Assembly (NCBI GenBank): GCA_041743835.1
Contig: JBGTLW010000302.1
Coordinates: 1 to 13,542, forward strand
Length of the DNA: 13,542 nucleotides
Direction: 5' to 3'
Source: JBGTLW01 sp041743835
Lineage (GTDB): Bacteria; Planctomycetota; Phycisphaerae; Phycisphaerales; Phycisphaeraceae
In this document: one piece after another, positions 1-7,688 of the stretch
Numbering within the stretch: position 1 is the first letter of the stretch
Layout of the letters: every line of letters begins with the position of its first letter
Program-made: the position numbers and the translations under genes
The notes under the pieces: model-generated
What the model saw: only the letters and a program-made list of their open reading frames with translations
Databases searched by the model: none
What the model was told of the DNA's origin: nothing

Positions 1-2
1 CG

Positions 3-398
3 TGGCTACCCAAGTCGGTGCCCGGGGCGTACACCGTGTTGGACCCACTGGCGGTGGACATGGACGGCCCCGCGGAACTGGCGTGGCTGAGGGAGCCGCA
101 CCTTTGGGTTACACCCGAGCTAGCAACCGCGGTACGCAAACCCACGCCGGCACAGATGCGGGTCATTGAGCAGATGCCTCCCGAGATCGTCTCCCAAATC
201 CGGGCTGGCCACAGCAAAGTGTGGCTGTCGCCTAACATCTGCCAAGTCTGTTTCCTGGATAAACAGCCCTACGAGCGGTATCCAACACCCATCTCGCGGC
301 ACTGCTTCGACGCGTTGGAGTTCAAGCAGGACCTCATGGCTATGGACCGGGCAACCATCCGCACCGTCAAGAACCGCATCCTCAAGTTGCGAATGTGA
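3..398 (+). CDS. 3' part of an unrecognised gene, truncated by the window edge
   Basis: The frame is open from the first bases to a TGA at 396-398, so the gene enters from outside the window; the GTG at 18 is only an internal candidate start. About 130 residues are visible. They are not secreted-looking, have no membrane segment, and contain two cysteines near CQVCFLDKQPYERYPTP plus a charged tail ending KNRILKLRM. I do not recognise the family. The order of a P-Y-x-R-Y-P-T-P stretch followed by an amphipathic helix and an abrupt end is faintly like phage portal-type proteins, but this is a weak impression. It lies beside an IS element and a decayed restriction-modification gene, so the C-terminus may itself be truncated by decay. 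Coding is supported mainly by the long open frame and plausible composition. Confidence 0.4.
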   Translation, partial: WLPKSVPGAYTVLDPLAVDMDGPAELAWLREPHLWVTPELATAVRKPTPAQMRVIEQMPPEIVSQIRAGHSKVWLSPNICQVCFLDKQPYERYPTPISRHCFDALEFKQDLMAMDRATIRTVKNRILKLRM

Positions 399-483
399 CA
401 GCTGAATCAGTATTTGGCCCCCCCAGCCATGACAGAACTGGCGCCAAGGGTCCGCAAAGCGGGATTATGTTCAATGCTGCCCG

Positions 484-500
484 TCAGAGCGTCGCCCTTA
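484..500 (-). pseudogene. Last codons of the hsdM remnant, cut off by the IS element
   Basis: On the minus strand these 17 bases encode the end of the methyltransferase remnant found on the other side of the IS element. Joining the TAA copy at 1439-1437 to the bases from 497 downward, and dropping the IS and one TTA copy, gives a continuous reading ...AVGRLRATL followed by TGA (486-484). That is a plausible leucine-rich C-terminus for an HsdM protein. The remaining DNA between 399 and 483 shows no recognisable gene; no hsdS start is evident downstream of the stop. Confidence 0.6.
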
Positions 501-520
501 GTGACTATCTCAAATCCCCC
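501..520 (+). repeat. Left terminal inverted repeat of the IS element
   Basis: Reads GTGACTATCTCAAATCCCCC. It differs from the reverse complement of the right end only at the second base (T against C). The TTA copy of the target duplication is immediately outside at 498-500. Confidence 0.92.
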
Positions 521-567
521 TGACCAGCCGATGATGTGACCTGAACCCCAACTTCAAGGAGCCACGG

Positions 568-1432
568 ATGGCCAAGGACAAGCAGGTAGCCAAGGCGATG
601 CCGACGATCTGGCGTTGCCCGGACGATCTTTGGGAACAGCTCATCGCGCCGGTGATCGAGCAGTTGGACCCGCCCGCCAAGACCGGCCGCAAACGCATCG
701 ACCCACGCCTGGCACTGGACGGGGTGATCTACCACATGCGCACCGGCTGCCAGTGGGCGGCGCTGCCCCGCGAGTTCGGCGACGACAGCTCCGTGCATCG
801 CACGCTCACCCGCTGGATCGACAAGGGCGTGTTCAAGGAGGTCTGGGCTTCCTGATCGCCTGCTGCGAGGACGCGGAATAGACACAGTGGCAATGGCAGT
901 CCGCTGATGGTTTCATGGGCAAGGCGCGTTTTGGGGGGACCATACCGGCCCCAACCCCACGGATCGCGGCAAATGCGGGGTCAAACGCAGCGCCCTCGTG
1001 GACGGCAAGGGCTACCCGCTGAGCGTGGTGGTCGCGGGGGCGAACGTGCACGACTGCAAGCTGCTCGAGCGCACGATCGAAGAGATGGTGGTCGGTCGGC
1101 CCGAGCCGGGGGACGCGAACTACGTCGAGCAGCACCTGTGTCTGGACAAGGGTTTCGACAATCCGACGGGTGAATCGGCGGCGTGGTCGGCGGGGTACGT
1201 GCCGCACATCCGACGCATCGGCGAAGAGAAACTCGATGAGCGGCAGAACAAGACCCAGCCGGCGCGTCGCTGGGTGGTCGAGCGCTTCGGCCGCTGGCTC
1301 ACCGGCTGCCGCGCGTTGCTGGTTCGTTACGCGAAGCAGTCGCCGGTGTACCAGGGTCTGATCGATCTGCAATGCATGCTGCTGTGGTACCGCCGCATCC
1401 GGCGGGCGGGGGCGTTGGGGGATTTGAGATAG
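568..1432 (+). pseudogene. IS5-family DDE transposase, inactivated by two frameshifts and a stop
   Basis: The start at 568 has an AAGGAG ribosome site just upstream. The N-terminal part (frame 1) reads to WAS and stops at 853-855. The family sequence continues one base back in frame 3 (FLIACCEDAE), meets a TAG at 879-881, resumes as TQWQWQSADGFMGKARFGG, then shifts again in the six-G run at 933-938 into frame 2, where GDHTG, GKCGVKRS and LSVVVAGANVHD follow to the normal end. The catalytic triad codons survive: Asp in SADG (906-908), Asp in CLDKG (1145-1147) and Glu in WVVERF (1280-1282). The expected length is about 288 residues. Each lesion alone would prevent a normal product. A programmed shift could explain one of them but not the in-frame TAG. 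Confidence 0.92.
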
Positions 1433-1436
1433 TCGC
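1417..1436 (-). repeat. Right terminal inverted repeat of the IS element
   Basis: Its reverse complement is GCGACTATCTCAAATCCCCC, pairing with the left end at 19 of 20 positions. It overlaps the transposase stop codon. The second TTA target copy follows at 1437-1439. Confidence 0.92.
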
Positions 1437-1902
1437 TTAGCCTACCCACCGCCGCATCCACTTCCCACCCCCGCGCCTCGATGACGTCCAGCAACTGCGG
1501 AAGTACGGGGTCCATTTCCGCTTTGCGGTTCGGGTTGACCGCCTTCAGGTGTAGTCGCGTTCCTCGATCGTCTTCCGATCGAGCCACCACGAGCGTTCAC
1601 TTTCCCCCGGCTTGCCGTTTCGCTTGGGCAGCCGCTCGAAGTCGGCCCTACGATCCCGCGTGAAGGGTTTGGTCTTAGTCACCTTCACATGCACTGCTGG
1701 ATGAACAAGACCTGCGTGGCACTGGTGCGATAGGCGTAGTTCGTCTGAGTGTCCACGCCTTTCTTCCCCCGAAGGGCGGATTGGTCACTATCACGTCATA
1801 TTGGGTCGGGGCGTCATCGAACAGCCCGCCATAGATCGTGTGGCCGGTGAGCATGTTGCCGGCTGGGACCACCAGTTTCTCCTCAATCTGCTGACAGTGT
1901 GA
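1437..1902 (-). pseudogene. hsdM: Decayed N-6 adenine DNA methyltransferase (type I R-M HsdM) remnant
   Basis: On the minus strand an open stretch beginning around 1902 contains VPAGNMLTGHTIYG and then YDVIVTNPPFGG, the motif IV (NPPF) signature of adenine-N6 DNA methylases as found in HsdM. A one-base shift near 1763-1770 leads into KKGVDTQTNYAYRTSATQVL, typical of the next HsdM segment, which stops at 1687-1685. The sequence then jumps to KTKPFTRDRRADFERLPKR and WWLDRKTIEERDY, a C-terminal HsdM region, so a few hundred bases in between appear deleted. A second shift near 1547-1551 leads to LKAVNPNRK and LLDVIEARGWEVDAAVGRL, where the IS begins. The N-terminal half, including the AdoMet-binding FxGxG region, is missing. 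No hsdR or hsdS partner was seen. The gene cannot be functional. Confidence 0.8.
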
Positions 1903-1955
1903 CCAAGGGTAAATGCGTTGGCCCTAGGCACTGCCGTGAAATAGACACTAGCGAT

Positions 1956-1985
1956 CTGGACCGACCGAACCGGCGATGTTATAAA
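1956..1985 (+). promoter_or_regulatory. Weak candidate promoter for the oxidoreductase gene
   Basis: A TATAAA box at 1980-1985 lies 18 bases after CTGGAC at 1956-1961, about 50 bases before the ATG at 2036. The -35 match is poor. The shared 14-base operator of the other promoters in this window is absent here. The rest of 1903-2035 shows nothing else recognisable. Confidence 0.3.
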
Positions 1986-2035
1986 ATGCGCTTGGGTTTC
2001 AATATGTCCACTTTTCTCATGCGAGAGTTCTCATT

Positions 2036-3217
2036 ATGGATCAAGCACGCATTGGCATCATTGGAGCCGGTGGCGGCGTGGCTAACCTCCACCGCAGCTA
2101 CTTCAAGGACCTGACCGGAGCCACGCTCAGCGCGATCTGCGATATCGATCCGGCCAAGCTGGGGCGGCTCGCTGAACAACACCCCGGCGTGCCCACCTAC
2201 ACGCAGGCCGAGGCGTTGATCGACTCGGGTGATGTGGACGCGATCCTCATCGCAACGCCACACTACTTCCACCCGACTTATGCGCAATATGCTTTCAAGG
2301 CTGGCGTACACGTGCTCACCGAGAAGCCCGTGGCCGTCACTGCGAAGGCTGCGCAAGAGTCGAACGACGCCTACGCCGCGGCCATCAAGAAGCACCCCAA
2401 GCTCCAGTACGCCGCCATGTTCAACCAGCGCACGCGGCCGCAGTGGAAGCAAATCAAAAAGATGTGCGACGACGGGACCCTCGGCGAGTTGATCCGCGTC
2501 GAGTGGGTCATCACGAATTGGTTCCGCAGCCAGGCCTATTACGACTCGGGCGGCTGGCGCGCGACGTGGGCTGGCGAGGGTGGCGGCGTGCTGATCAACC
2601 AGTGCCCACACAACCTCGACCTGTTCCAGTGGTTCGTCGGCATGCCCGAGAAACTCTGGGCTATCGCGGGCATCGGCAAGTACCACCACATCGAGGTCGA
2701 AGACGACATCACCGCGATGATGTCATTTAAGAACGGCGCCACGGGCACGTTCATCACTTCCACCGGCCAGACGCCGGGCACTAACCGCCTCACCATCGTC
2801 GGGGACAACGGCACGCTCGAATCTGTCGAGGGCGGCAAAGTGGTCTTCCGCGAGGCTGAGCAAAACATCCGCCACTTCTGCATGAGCACCCCGGAGCGCT
2901 TCGCGAACGTGTCGGTCACCGAGCACGTGATCAGCCCACCCCAAAGCCCGCCCGAGCACCGCACGATCACACAGAACTTCGTCAACGTCATCCTCGGCAA
3001 GGACCAAAAACTCATCGCCCCGGCTGTGGAAGGCGTCCACGGGCTGGAGTTGGGTAACGCGATGCTGCTCTCTGGCCTGCGTGGAGGCGAGCCGGTCAAG
3101 CTCCCGACCGACCGCGACGCCTTCGACGCGACGCTCCAGAAGCTGATCAAGCACTCGAAGTTCCAGAAGAAAGAGAGCAAAACCACCGGGCCGCAGTCGA
3201 TCAGCGGTTCGTTCTAA
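2036..3217 (+). CDS. Gfo/Idh/MocA family NAD(P)-dependent oxidoreductase
   Basis: The 393-residue protein has the normal two-domain length of the family. The N-terminal Rossmann fold shows IGIIGAGGGVANLH (residues 6-19), with acidic residues in CDIDP (35-39) placed to bind the nucleotide ribose. The EKPVA motif (96-100) carries the family's conserved lysine. The C-terminal domain has GGGVLINQCPHNLDLFQWFVG (182-202), whose His192 aligns with the usual catalytic histidine. Members oxidise or reduce sugars, inositols and sugar derivatives; the substrate cannot be read here. There is no signal peptide, so it should be cytoplasmic. The start is supported by a weak GAGAG ribosome site. It is transcribed alone, without the operator found before the next gene, and may belong to the same sugar-related neighbourhood only by position. 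Confidence 0.92.
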   Translation: MDQARIGIIGAGGGVANLHRSYFKDLTGATLSAICDIDPAKLGRLAEQHPGVPTYTQAEALIDSGDVDAILIATPHYFHPTYAQYAFKAGVHVLTEKPVAVTAKAAQESNDAYAAAIKKHPKLQYAAMFNQRTRPQWKQIKKMCDDGTLGELIRVEWVITNWFRSQAYYDSGGWRATWAGEGGGVLINQCPHNLDLFQWFVGMPEKLWAIAGIGKYHHIEVEDDITAMMSFKNGATGTFITSTGQTPGTNRLTIVGDNGTLESVEGGKVVFREAEQNIRHFCMSTPERFANVSVTEHVISPPQSPPEHRTITQNFVNVILGKDQKLIAPAVEGVHGLELGNAMLLSGLRGGEPVKLPTDRDAFDATLQKLIKHSKFQKKESKTTGPQSISGSF

Positions 3218-3395
3218 ACTAAAGTGGTTGCCGGGATGATACGTGCAAGGTTGCCACCGAGCCCCGAGGCGCTAGTCGCGCTTTTCGCCCAGTTCGCGGC
3301 GAGACCCATGTCGTGTCTGTCGTTCCGTGCTGCGGGCGATAGCAAGGGTCATATGCCGCCTCTTCAGACCCACGCTCCATCCAGGGGCGCAACCA

Positions 3396-3424
3396 TTGAC
3401 TCAAACTCTCATGGGCAATACAAT
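3396..3424 (+). promoter_or_regulatory. Sigma-70-type promoter for the PhyH-family gene
   Basis: TTGACT (3396-3401), a 17-base spacer and TACAAT (3419-3424). The shared 14-base operator begins five bases downstream, covering the expected transcription start. The remainder of the 278-base gap after the oxidoreductase gene (3218-3395) shows no gene and no convincing terminator. Confidence 0.75.
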
Positions 3425-3429
3425 GGCTG

Positions 3430-3443
3430 TTCAAACGTCTGAA
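3430..3443 (+). promoter_or_regulatory. Shared operator, copy 1 (TTCAAACGTCTGAA)
   Basis: A near-palindrome with halves TTCAAAC and TTCAGAC in inverted orientation around a central CG. It is identical to the copies at 8339-8352, 8523-8536 and 10588-10601. It lies 52 bases before the ATG at 3496, at the predicted transcription start, so binding there would be expected to block initiation. Confidence 0.82.
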
Positions 3444-3495
3444 CACGGCAGATTCGCACACAGGCGTCGCGACGTTCGCAAAAGGGTTCAAGCAG

Positions 3496-4395
3496 ATGGC
3501 AACGAGCACACAAAAGAACACAGTTGCAAACGCCATGTATCGCTACGACCGCATTCACAGGCCAGAGACGGATGCCCATGCGATCAATGAGTCGCACATC
3601 AAGCAGTATCAGGAGCAGGGATTCCTCGCGGTGGAGGGCGTGTTTGATCCGTCCGAAGTTGCGGAGGCTGAATCGGGCCTGCTTCATCTGATCGGCGGAG
3701 GCCGACCAGACTTCAAGGGTATCGAGTTTGAACGGGGCATAGACGTGACCGGCCTGTCGATACAGGAGCGCGAGCAATATGTCCGCAAACTGATGGAGTT
3801 CATTCCATACGACCATCGCCTCGCCGCGGTAAGCCGACACGCCTCGATCATGTCAATCGTGCAGCGTTTGGTCGGTACGGAGGTGCGCGTGATTCAGGAT
3901 ATGGCCTTACTTAAGCCGCCACGCGTCGGGCGGGACAAGCCTTGGCATCAGGACACAGCCTATTTTCGGGTGCAGCCGCTTGATCTGGTGATCGGCGTGT
4001 GGATAGCCCTGGACCCCGCGCTACCCGAGAACGGGTGCATGCACGTGATCCCGGGCAGCCACCTCGCGGGCCCTCAACCTCACTACCACACCTACAGTTG
4101 CCAGTTGCCCGATGATGCCGTGGATGTGGAACGCGATGTGGTTGTGCCGTTGCAGCCGGGTGGCGTCCTGTTCTTCAGCGGCCTGCTGCACCATGGCACG
4201 CCACCCAACACATCAACATTGCGAAGGCGAGCGCTGCAGTTTCACTATGCGTCCGTACTCTGCCACGACGCGACAGCCGAGGAATACCGGGCACAGTTCA
4301 AAGACAGCAAAGGCTACGCAGGGTGCAGCGAGTGGGACGAGGGCGCGCTCAAGCGGCCTATGTCCGACCGACCCTCACATGGGCTACCGGCATAA
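3496..4395 (+). CDS. Phytanoyl-CoA dioxygenase (PhyH) family Fe(II)/2-oxoglutarate oxygenase
   Basis: The 299-residue cytoplasmic protein carries the family's iron-binding facial triad: His151 and Asp153 in PWHQDTAYF, and a distal histidine (His233) in LLHHGTPPNTS. The arginines after it (243-245, RRRALQFHY) are placed to bind 2-oxoglutarate. GCMHVIPGSHLAGP (180-193) is the usual core strand region. The family hydroxylates many small molecules besides phytanoyl-CoA, so the substrate is open; planctomycetes have many such genes of unknown role. The first in-frame ATG with a nearby AAGGG is used; a later start at residue 14 is possible. It is a single-gene unit under a sigma-70 promoter with the shared operator, so it appears co-regulated with the surface-protein genes downstream. 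It converges with the dockerin gene; the 82 bases between them hold no clear terminator. Confidence 0.92.
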   Translation: MATSTQKNTVANAMYRYDRIHRPETDAHAINESHIKQYQEQGFLAVEGVFDPSEVAEAESGLLHLIGGGRPDFKGIEFERGIDVTGLSIQEREQYVRKLMEFIPYDHRLAAVSRHASIMSIVQRLVGTEVRVIQDMALLKPPRVGRDKPWHQDTAYFRVQPLDLVIGVWIALDPALPENGCMHVIPGSHLAGPQPHYHTYSCQLPDDAVDVERDVVVPLQPGGVLFFSGLLHHGTPPNTSTLRRRALQFHYASVLCHDATAEEYRAQFKDSKGYAGCSEWDEGALKRPMSDRPSHGLPA

Positions 4396-4477
4396 CTACG
4401 GCTCGACTCGGTACAAGCGGAAATCACCCACTGCTGTTGCGACAAAGGGCTATTGCACGTCCGAACCCGCGCCTGCA

Positions 4478-7400
4478 CTATTCTGGCGGAGCAAGTGCGC
4501 GGATATCCTTACCGGCCCGGCTATTTGCGGTTGACAGGTCTGCGGCATTGACGCGGCCGTCGCGCGTGACGTCGGCCCGGACCGCCGTTTCATCCGCGGC
4601 ATCAATCGGATCGGACACTCGCGAGTTGGTCCAGCTCAGATCAGCAGCATTCACCCGCGCGTCGCTGTTGACGTCCCCCATCAGGGAGGCAAAATCGATG
4701 CTGCTCCCCTCGCCCAGCGTAATTCCCTGAATCGATCGCACACCGACCAGGTCGATCCTGTACCGGGCGGCATCGGGCAATGCCGGGTTAAACTCGATCA
4801 CACCAGAAGTGCCGCCTGCCCCTACGGAAGCCGTGACCGTCACACCGAGCAGGTTGAGCATCTGGCCATCGCTGCCACGGCCTCTTAGCTGCACAGCATT
4901 CTGCGAGAAGCTTGTGGCGTCGATGGTCCTGTCAACCTCAAACACGACTTGCGTGATGCCGCCGTTGCGGGGTTCTGTAAACTTGCCATCGCCACTGATG
5001 GGCAAAGCGACTTCACCGACACCACGCGCGTGAGCCGCGACGGAAGACCAGCGTGTTACGTTAAAGGTTGATCCCGCGTGTACGGACAACTGGGCGACCT
5101 CAGCGGGCGACAGTGCGGTCTCATAGATCCGCACGTCATCCAGGACCCCCTCAGCGTAACCGCCCGCGGCCGTGCGACCAATATAGAGCCTGTCTGCGGG
5201 CCTGAGCTCAGGGGATGGCGTAAATGCCTGGGTAATATCCAGTTCGCCGTTGATGTAGATGGTCGCGGTATTCCCCACATCATCGAACACAACCGCGAAA
5301 TGGTGCCACTTCCCATCATTCAGATTCTTCCGCTGCGAGAACATATCGAGGTTTGACGGTGTTGTATTAGTGGAGCATTTGAACGCAAGCCCAAACTGAC
5401 TGTCCTTGTCAACAAAGACGGCGTAATTACGGTCGCCGTATCCAGCACCCTTGTGGATGATGTTGAAGTGTTTGTTATTAACGCTGGTCTTGAACCAACC
5501 CATCAGTGTGAAGGTGGTCAGGTTGAAGTCGTTGTGCAATCCGACGTCGATGGTGTGATTAGCACCATCCAGGTTGAGCGCGCCATCGATCACACCGCCC
5601 TGGGGCGTAAAAGTGCCGCCGGTCCCGACGTTGCTGTGATGGTTCCGCCCCGAGGAATCGATTGCCTGGGGCGAGCCGGCCGCCTCATCAAACTTGTACC
5701 AAAGGACAAGCGGCGTTGTCGGCGTGGCCGAATCATTATCAAGAATCACCAAGGTAGCCGCGGCGGGCGTGCCGATGACATAAGCCGCGTCGGCGCTGAT
5801 TGTGAGTACGACCGTCTCGTCACCTTCAATCAGGTCATCATCGATAGGTATCACGGTCACGGTCACGGAGGTTTGATTCGCGGGGATGAGTGCTGAAGTG
5901 CCCAGGGTTTGGTAGTCCACTCCGTTTGTCGCTGTGCCGGTTAGTGTGAACTTGACCGAGAGAGCCGTGTTGATGTTCCCGCCGGCCCGCGTGATCGTGA
6001 ATGTGCCGGGGACCTGCCCCTCTTCAGCGGCTGGATTCGGGCCAGCAACCACACTCACGGTTGATGGTGTGATGGTACCCGCGAGCTCATGGGCACCCAC
6101 GCTGGGCGGCTGCGAGGCGGACACGGGATTTCCCCAAAAGTCGCGACCGCCATTGTTGGCAATCACGCGCCCAGCCCCCTTCATGGGCGAAGAAGCCTGC
6201 AGTTTATACGCATCGACAACGGCTGCTCCGGGATTAACAAGCTTCGGATCAACAGTGATCTGATTGGCGGGGAGGCTGTTGTCGCCGATGGTCCCGAAGA
6301 AGCAATTCTTCTCCCATACTGTGCCCACGACCTGCGGCCCCTCCCAAATCTTCAACACACCACCAGGCGCGACATAGAAGATATTGTTGTAAAATTTTGT
6401 GCCGTTGGGGAAGCCAGCCCAATCCTGAAACTCGATTGGGATGTTGAGGTTACCTGGTACGTAGAAGGTGTTGTTGTAGATCTGAGCATTCGTCGTCGGC
6501 CCCGCGATCATCATCAACTCGCCGCGCTTCTTTGCATAGTTGGGCTCGCTGGCAATCGTGTTCTTTCCATCATTGCTGCTGACGTTATATCGCACGATGG
6601 TATTGCGATTCCCGACATTGCCCTGCACCTGCGCATTGCCCTTGTCACATATCAGGATAAATCCACCCGCGTTGTTGTGGCTGTAGTTGTATTGGACGAT
6701 TGTGCCTTGGGTGTTGAAATCCGAGTCAAACGCCTGACCATCATGCACGTTCACGCGATCGGAGACCTCGTTGAACTGCATCACGGTATTATCGGCGGAC
6801 CACGGCCAGATGCCCGCGGTCGCATCAGCGTTCACCGCCCCACCCCCACCGCGACAGACGTTGTGCTCAATGAGCGCGCCCTCGGTCATGATTACGATGA
6901 TGTCGTTGCCTTTGGAGAACTCGACACGGTTACGCCGAATATGCACGTTGGTGTGCGGGTTCCACACGTTTCGCCCGGTGAAGGCTCCGTTCACGGTGAT
7001 GCCAAGCGCGCCGGCCCGCGTGACGACATTATCCTCAATCAGCACATCATTCCATCTCGAAGCCGAGCCCGCGTGGGCTGTGACTCGGATACCACCCGTG
7101 GCATTGGGCATGTCGTGGACGTTCAGATCGCGGATGCGCAGGTGTTGTCCCGTGCCAAAGTCCTGCAGCGAGACATAGACACCCCAGGCGTTGTTCGCAC
7201 CGCCGGTGACATCAAGGTTGCTTATCTCCCAGTACTGCTGGTTGTGCAGCTTCACGACTTCTGTATCGGTGCCGCTCCCGGTGATCTTCGGCTTGTTTCC
7301 GCTGCCATACATCCCCAGCACAATCGGATTGCCCGCAGCACCCGAACCCTTCGGCCAGAGTTGGCCGGTGTATGTCGAGCCTGCCTTGAAGAGCAGTTGG

Positions 7401-7600
7401 TCACCCGGGGCAAACGTTTTGGCGTTGACTTTGCCGAGGGTTTTCCACGGCGTCGCGGCCGACGTGCCATTGTTTGCATCATTCCCGCCCACACTGTCCA
7501 CGTAGTATGTCGCCGCACCCGCGTCGATGGCCATGACCATCAAGAAAAGTGCCACCACGCCTGTGAGCCAACCCGCGCGAACACGTGCAATCCATGTCAT
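4478..7600 (-). CDS. Secreted beta-helix protein with Calx-beta, LamG and dockerin domains
   Basis: The 1040-residue protein starts with a signal peptide (hydrophobic VVALFLMVMAI, likely cut after AGA at 27-29). Residues 30-509 form a right-handed parallel beta-helix of the pectate-lyase-like type; the block GIWPWSADNTVMQFNEVS (263-280) and DGQAFDSDFN recur in extracellular polysaccharide-related proteins. A Calx-beta domain (about 510-623) has the acidic IDDDLIEGDE run. A LamG/concanavalin-like domain (about 632-838) shows WFKTS, GKWHHFAVVFDD and YIGRT. Residues 845-972 match the linker domain common before planctomycete dockerins. A type I dockerin (974-1033) has two calcium loops, DVNSDARVNAADL and DVTRDGRVNAADL. 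Lyase, hydrolase or pure binding activity cannot be told apart. It lies 88 bases after the PEP-CTERM gene in one transcription unit, with an AGAGGT ribosome site. Its first 509 residues are paralogous to the gene at 8565. Confidence 0.93.
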   Translation of the reverse strand: MTWIARVRAGWLTGVVALFLMVMAIDAGAATYYVDSVGGNDANNGTSAATPWKTLGKVNAKTFAPGDQLLFKAGSTYTGQLWPKGSGAAGNPIVLGMYGSGNKPKITGSGTDTEVVKLHNQQYWEISNLDVTGGANNAWGVYVSLQDFGTGQHLRIRDLNVHDMPNATGGIRVTAHAGSASRWNDVLIEDNVVTRAGALGITVNGAFTGRNVWNPHTNVHIRRNRVEFSKGNDIIVIMTEGALIEHNVCRGGGGAVNADATAGIWPWSADNTVMQFNEVSDRVNVHDGQAFDSDFNTQGTIVQYNYSHNNAGGFILICDKGNAQVQGNVGNRNTIVRYNVSSNDGKNTIASEPNYAKKRGELMMIAGPTTNAQIYNNTFYVPGNLNIPIEFQDWAGFPNGTKFYNNIFYVAPGGVLKIWEGPQVVGTVWEKNCFFGTIGDNSLPANQITVDPKLVNPGAAVVDAYKLQASSPMKGAGRVIANNGGRDFWGNPVSASQPPSVGAHELAGTITPSTVSVVAGPNPAAEEGQVPGTFTITRAGGNINTALSVKFTLTGTATNGVDYQTLGTSALIPANQTSVTVTVIPIDDDLIEGDETVVLTISADAAYVIGTPAAATLVILDNDSATPTTPLVLWYKFDEAAGSPQAIDSSGRNHHSNVGTGGTFTPQGGVIDGALNLDGANHTIDVGLHNDFNLTTFTLMGWFKTSVNNKHFNIIHKGAGYGDRNYAVFVDKDSQFGLAFKCSTNTTPSNLDMFSQRKNLNDGKWHHFAVVFDDVGNTATIYINGELDITQAFTPSPELRPADRLYIGRTAAGGYAEGVLDDVRIYETALSPAEVAQLSVHAGSTFNVTRWSSVAAHARGVGEVALPISGDGKFTEPRNGGITQVVFEVDRTIDATSFSQNAVQLRGRGSDGQMLNLLGVTVTASVGAGGTSGVIEFNPALPDAARYRIDLVGVRSIQGITLGEGSSIDFASLMGDVNSDARVNAADLSWTNSRVSDPIDAADETAVRADVTRDGRVNAADLSTANSRAGKDIRALAPPE
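6074..7600 (-). repeat. Arm of a diverged inverted gene duplication (partner 8565-10091)
   Basis: The beta-helix parts of the two divergent genes align without a gap over 509 codons. By hand count, residues 201-450 are identical at 215 of 250 positions (86%). The two arms are in inverted orientation and flank 964 bases holding the PEP-CTERM gene and both divergent promoters. Similarity stops being strong after GAHEL, at the start of the Calx-beta domain. Confidence 0.85.
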
Positions 7601-7688
7601 GATTTACCTCTGGATAGATGCCTGAAAGCCGCGTCAGCACTACGGACCGCGCGACAATTCGCCGGTCAACACGATGCAACCGCTGTCC

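Larger units (their letters stand above)
501..1436 (+). mobile_element. IS5-family insertion sequence, complete ends, dead transposase
   Basis: The 936-bp element is bounded by 20-bp inverted repeats that match at 19 of 20 positions (501-520 and 1417-1436) and flanked by direct TTA repeats (498-500 and 1437-1439). Three-base TNA duplications are known for the IS1031 subgroup of IS5; the related IS427 subgroup duplicates TA, so the subgroup call is tentative. The transposase runs on the plus strand and its stop (1430-1432) lies inside the right repeat, which is usual for compact IS5 elements. The element sits antiparallel inside a decayed hsdM gene. Its ends look intact, but the transposase has three lesions, so it could only be moved by a related transposase acting in trans. 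Confidence 0.93.

Noticed and set aside
568..1432. Programmed frameshifting as an explanation of the split transposase
   Set aside because: Some IS5 relatives use one shift, but two shifts plus an in-frame TAG are needed here, so inactivation is simpler.
1563..1583. Perfect inverted repeat CTCGATCG and CGATCGAG with a five-base loop
   Set aside because: It lies inside the remnant hsdM coding sequence (LDRKTIEE) and arises from its codons; no T-run or regulatory context.
3363..3369. TTCAGAC, a half-site of the operator upstream of the PhyH promoter
   Set aside because: Seven bases are expected by chance at about this frequency and no matching second half follows.
3219..3536. Minus-strand open frame of about 105 codons between the oxidoreductase and PhyH genes
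   Set aside because: It runs across the promoter and operator into the PhyH coding region, has no ribosome site and no recognisable content.
4396..4477. Possible bidirectional terminator between the convergent PhyH and dockerin genes
   Set aside because: Only short, mismatched pairings were found and no T-runs on either strand.
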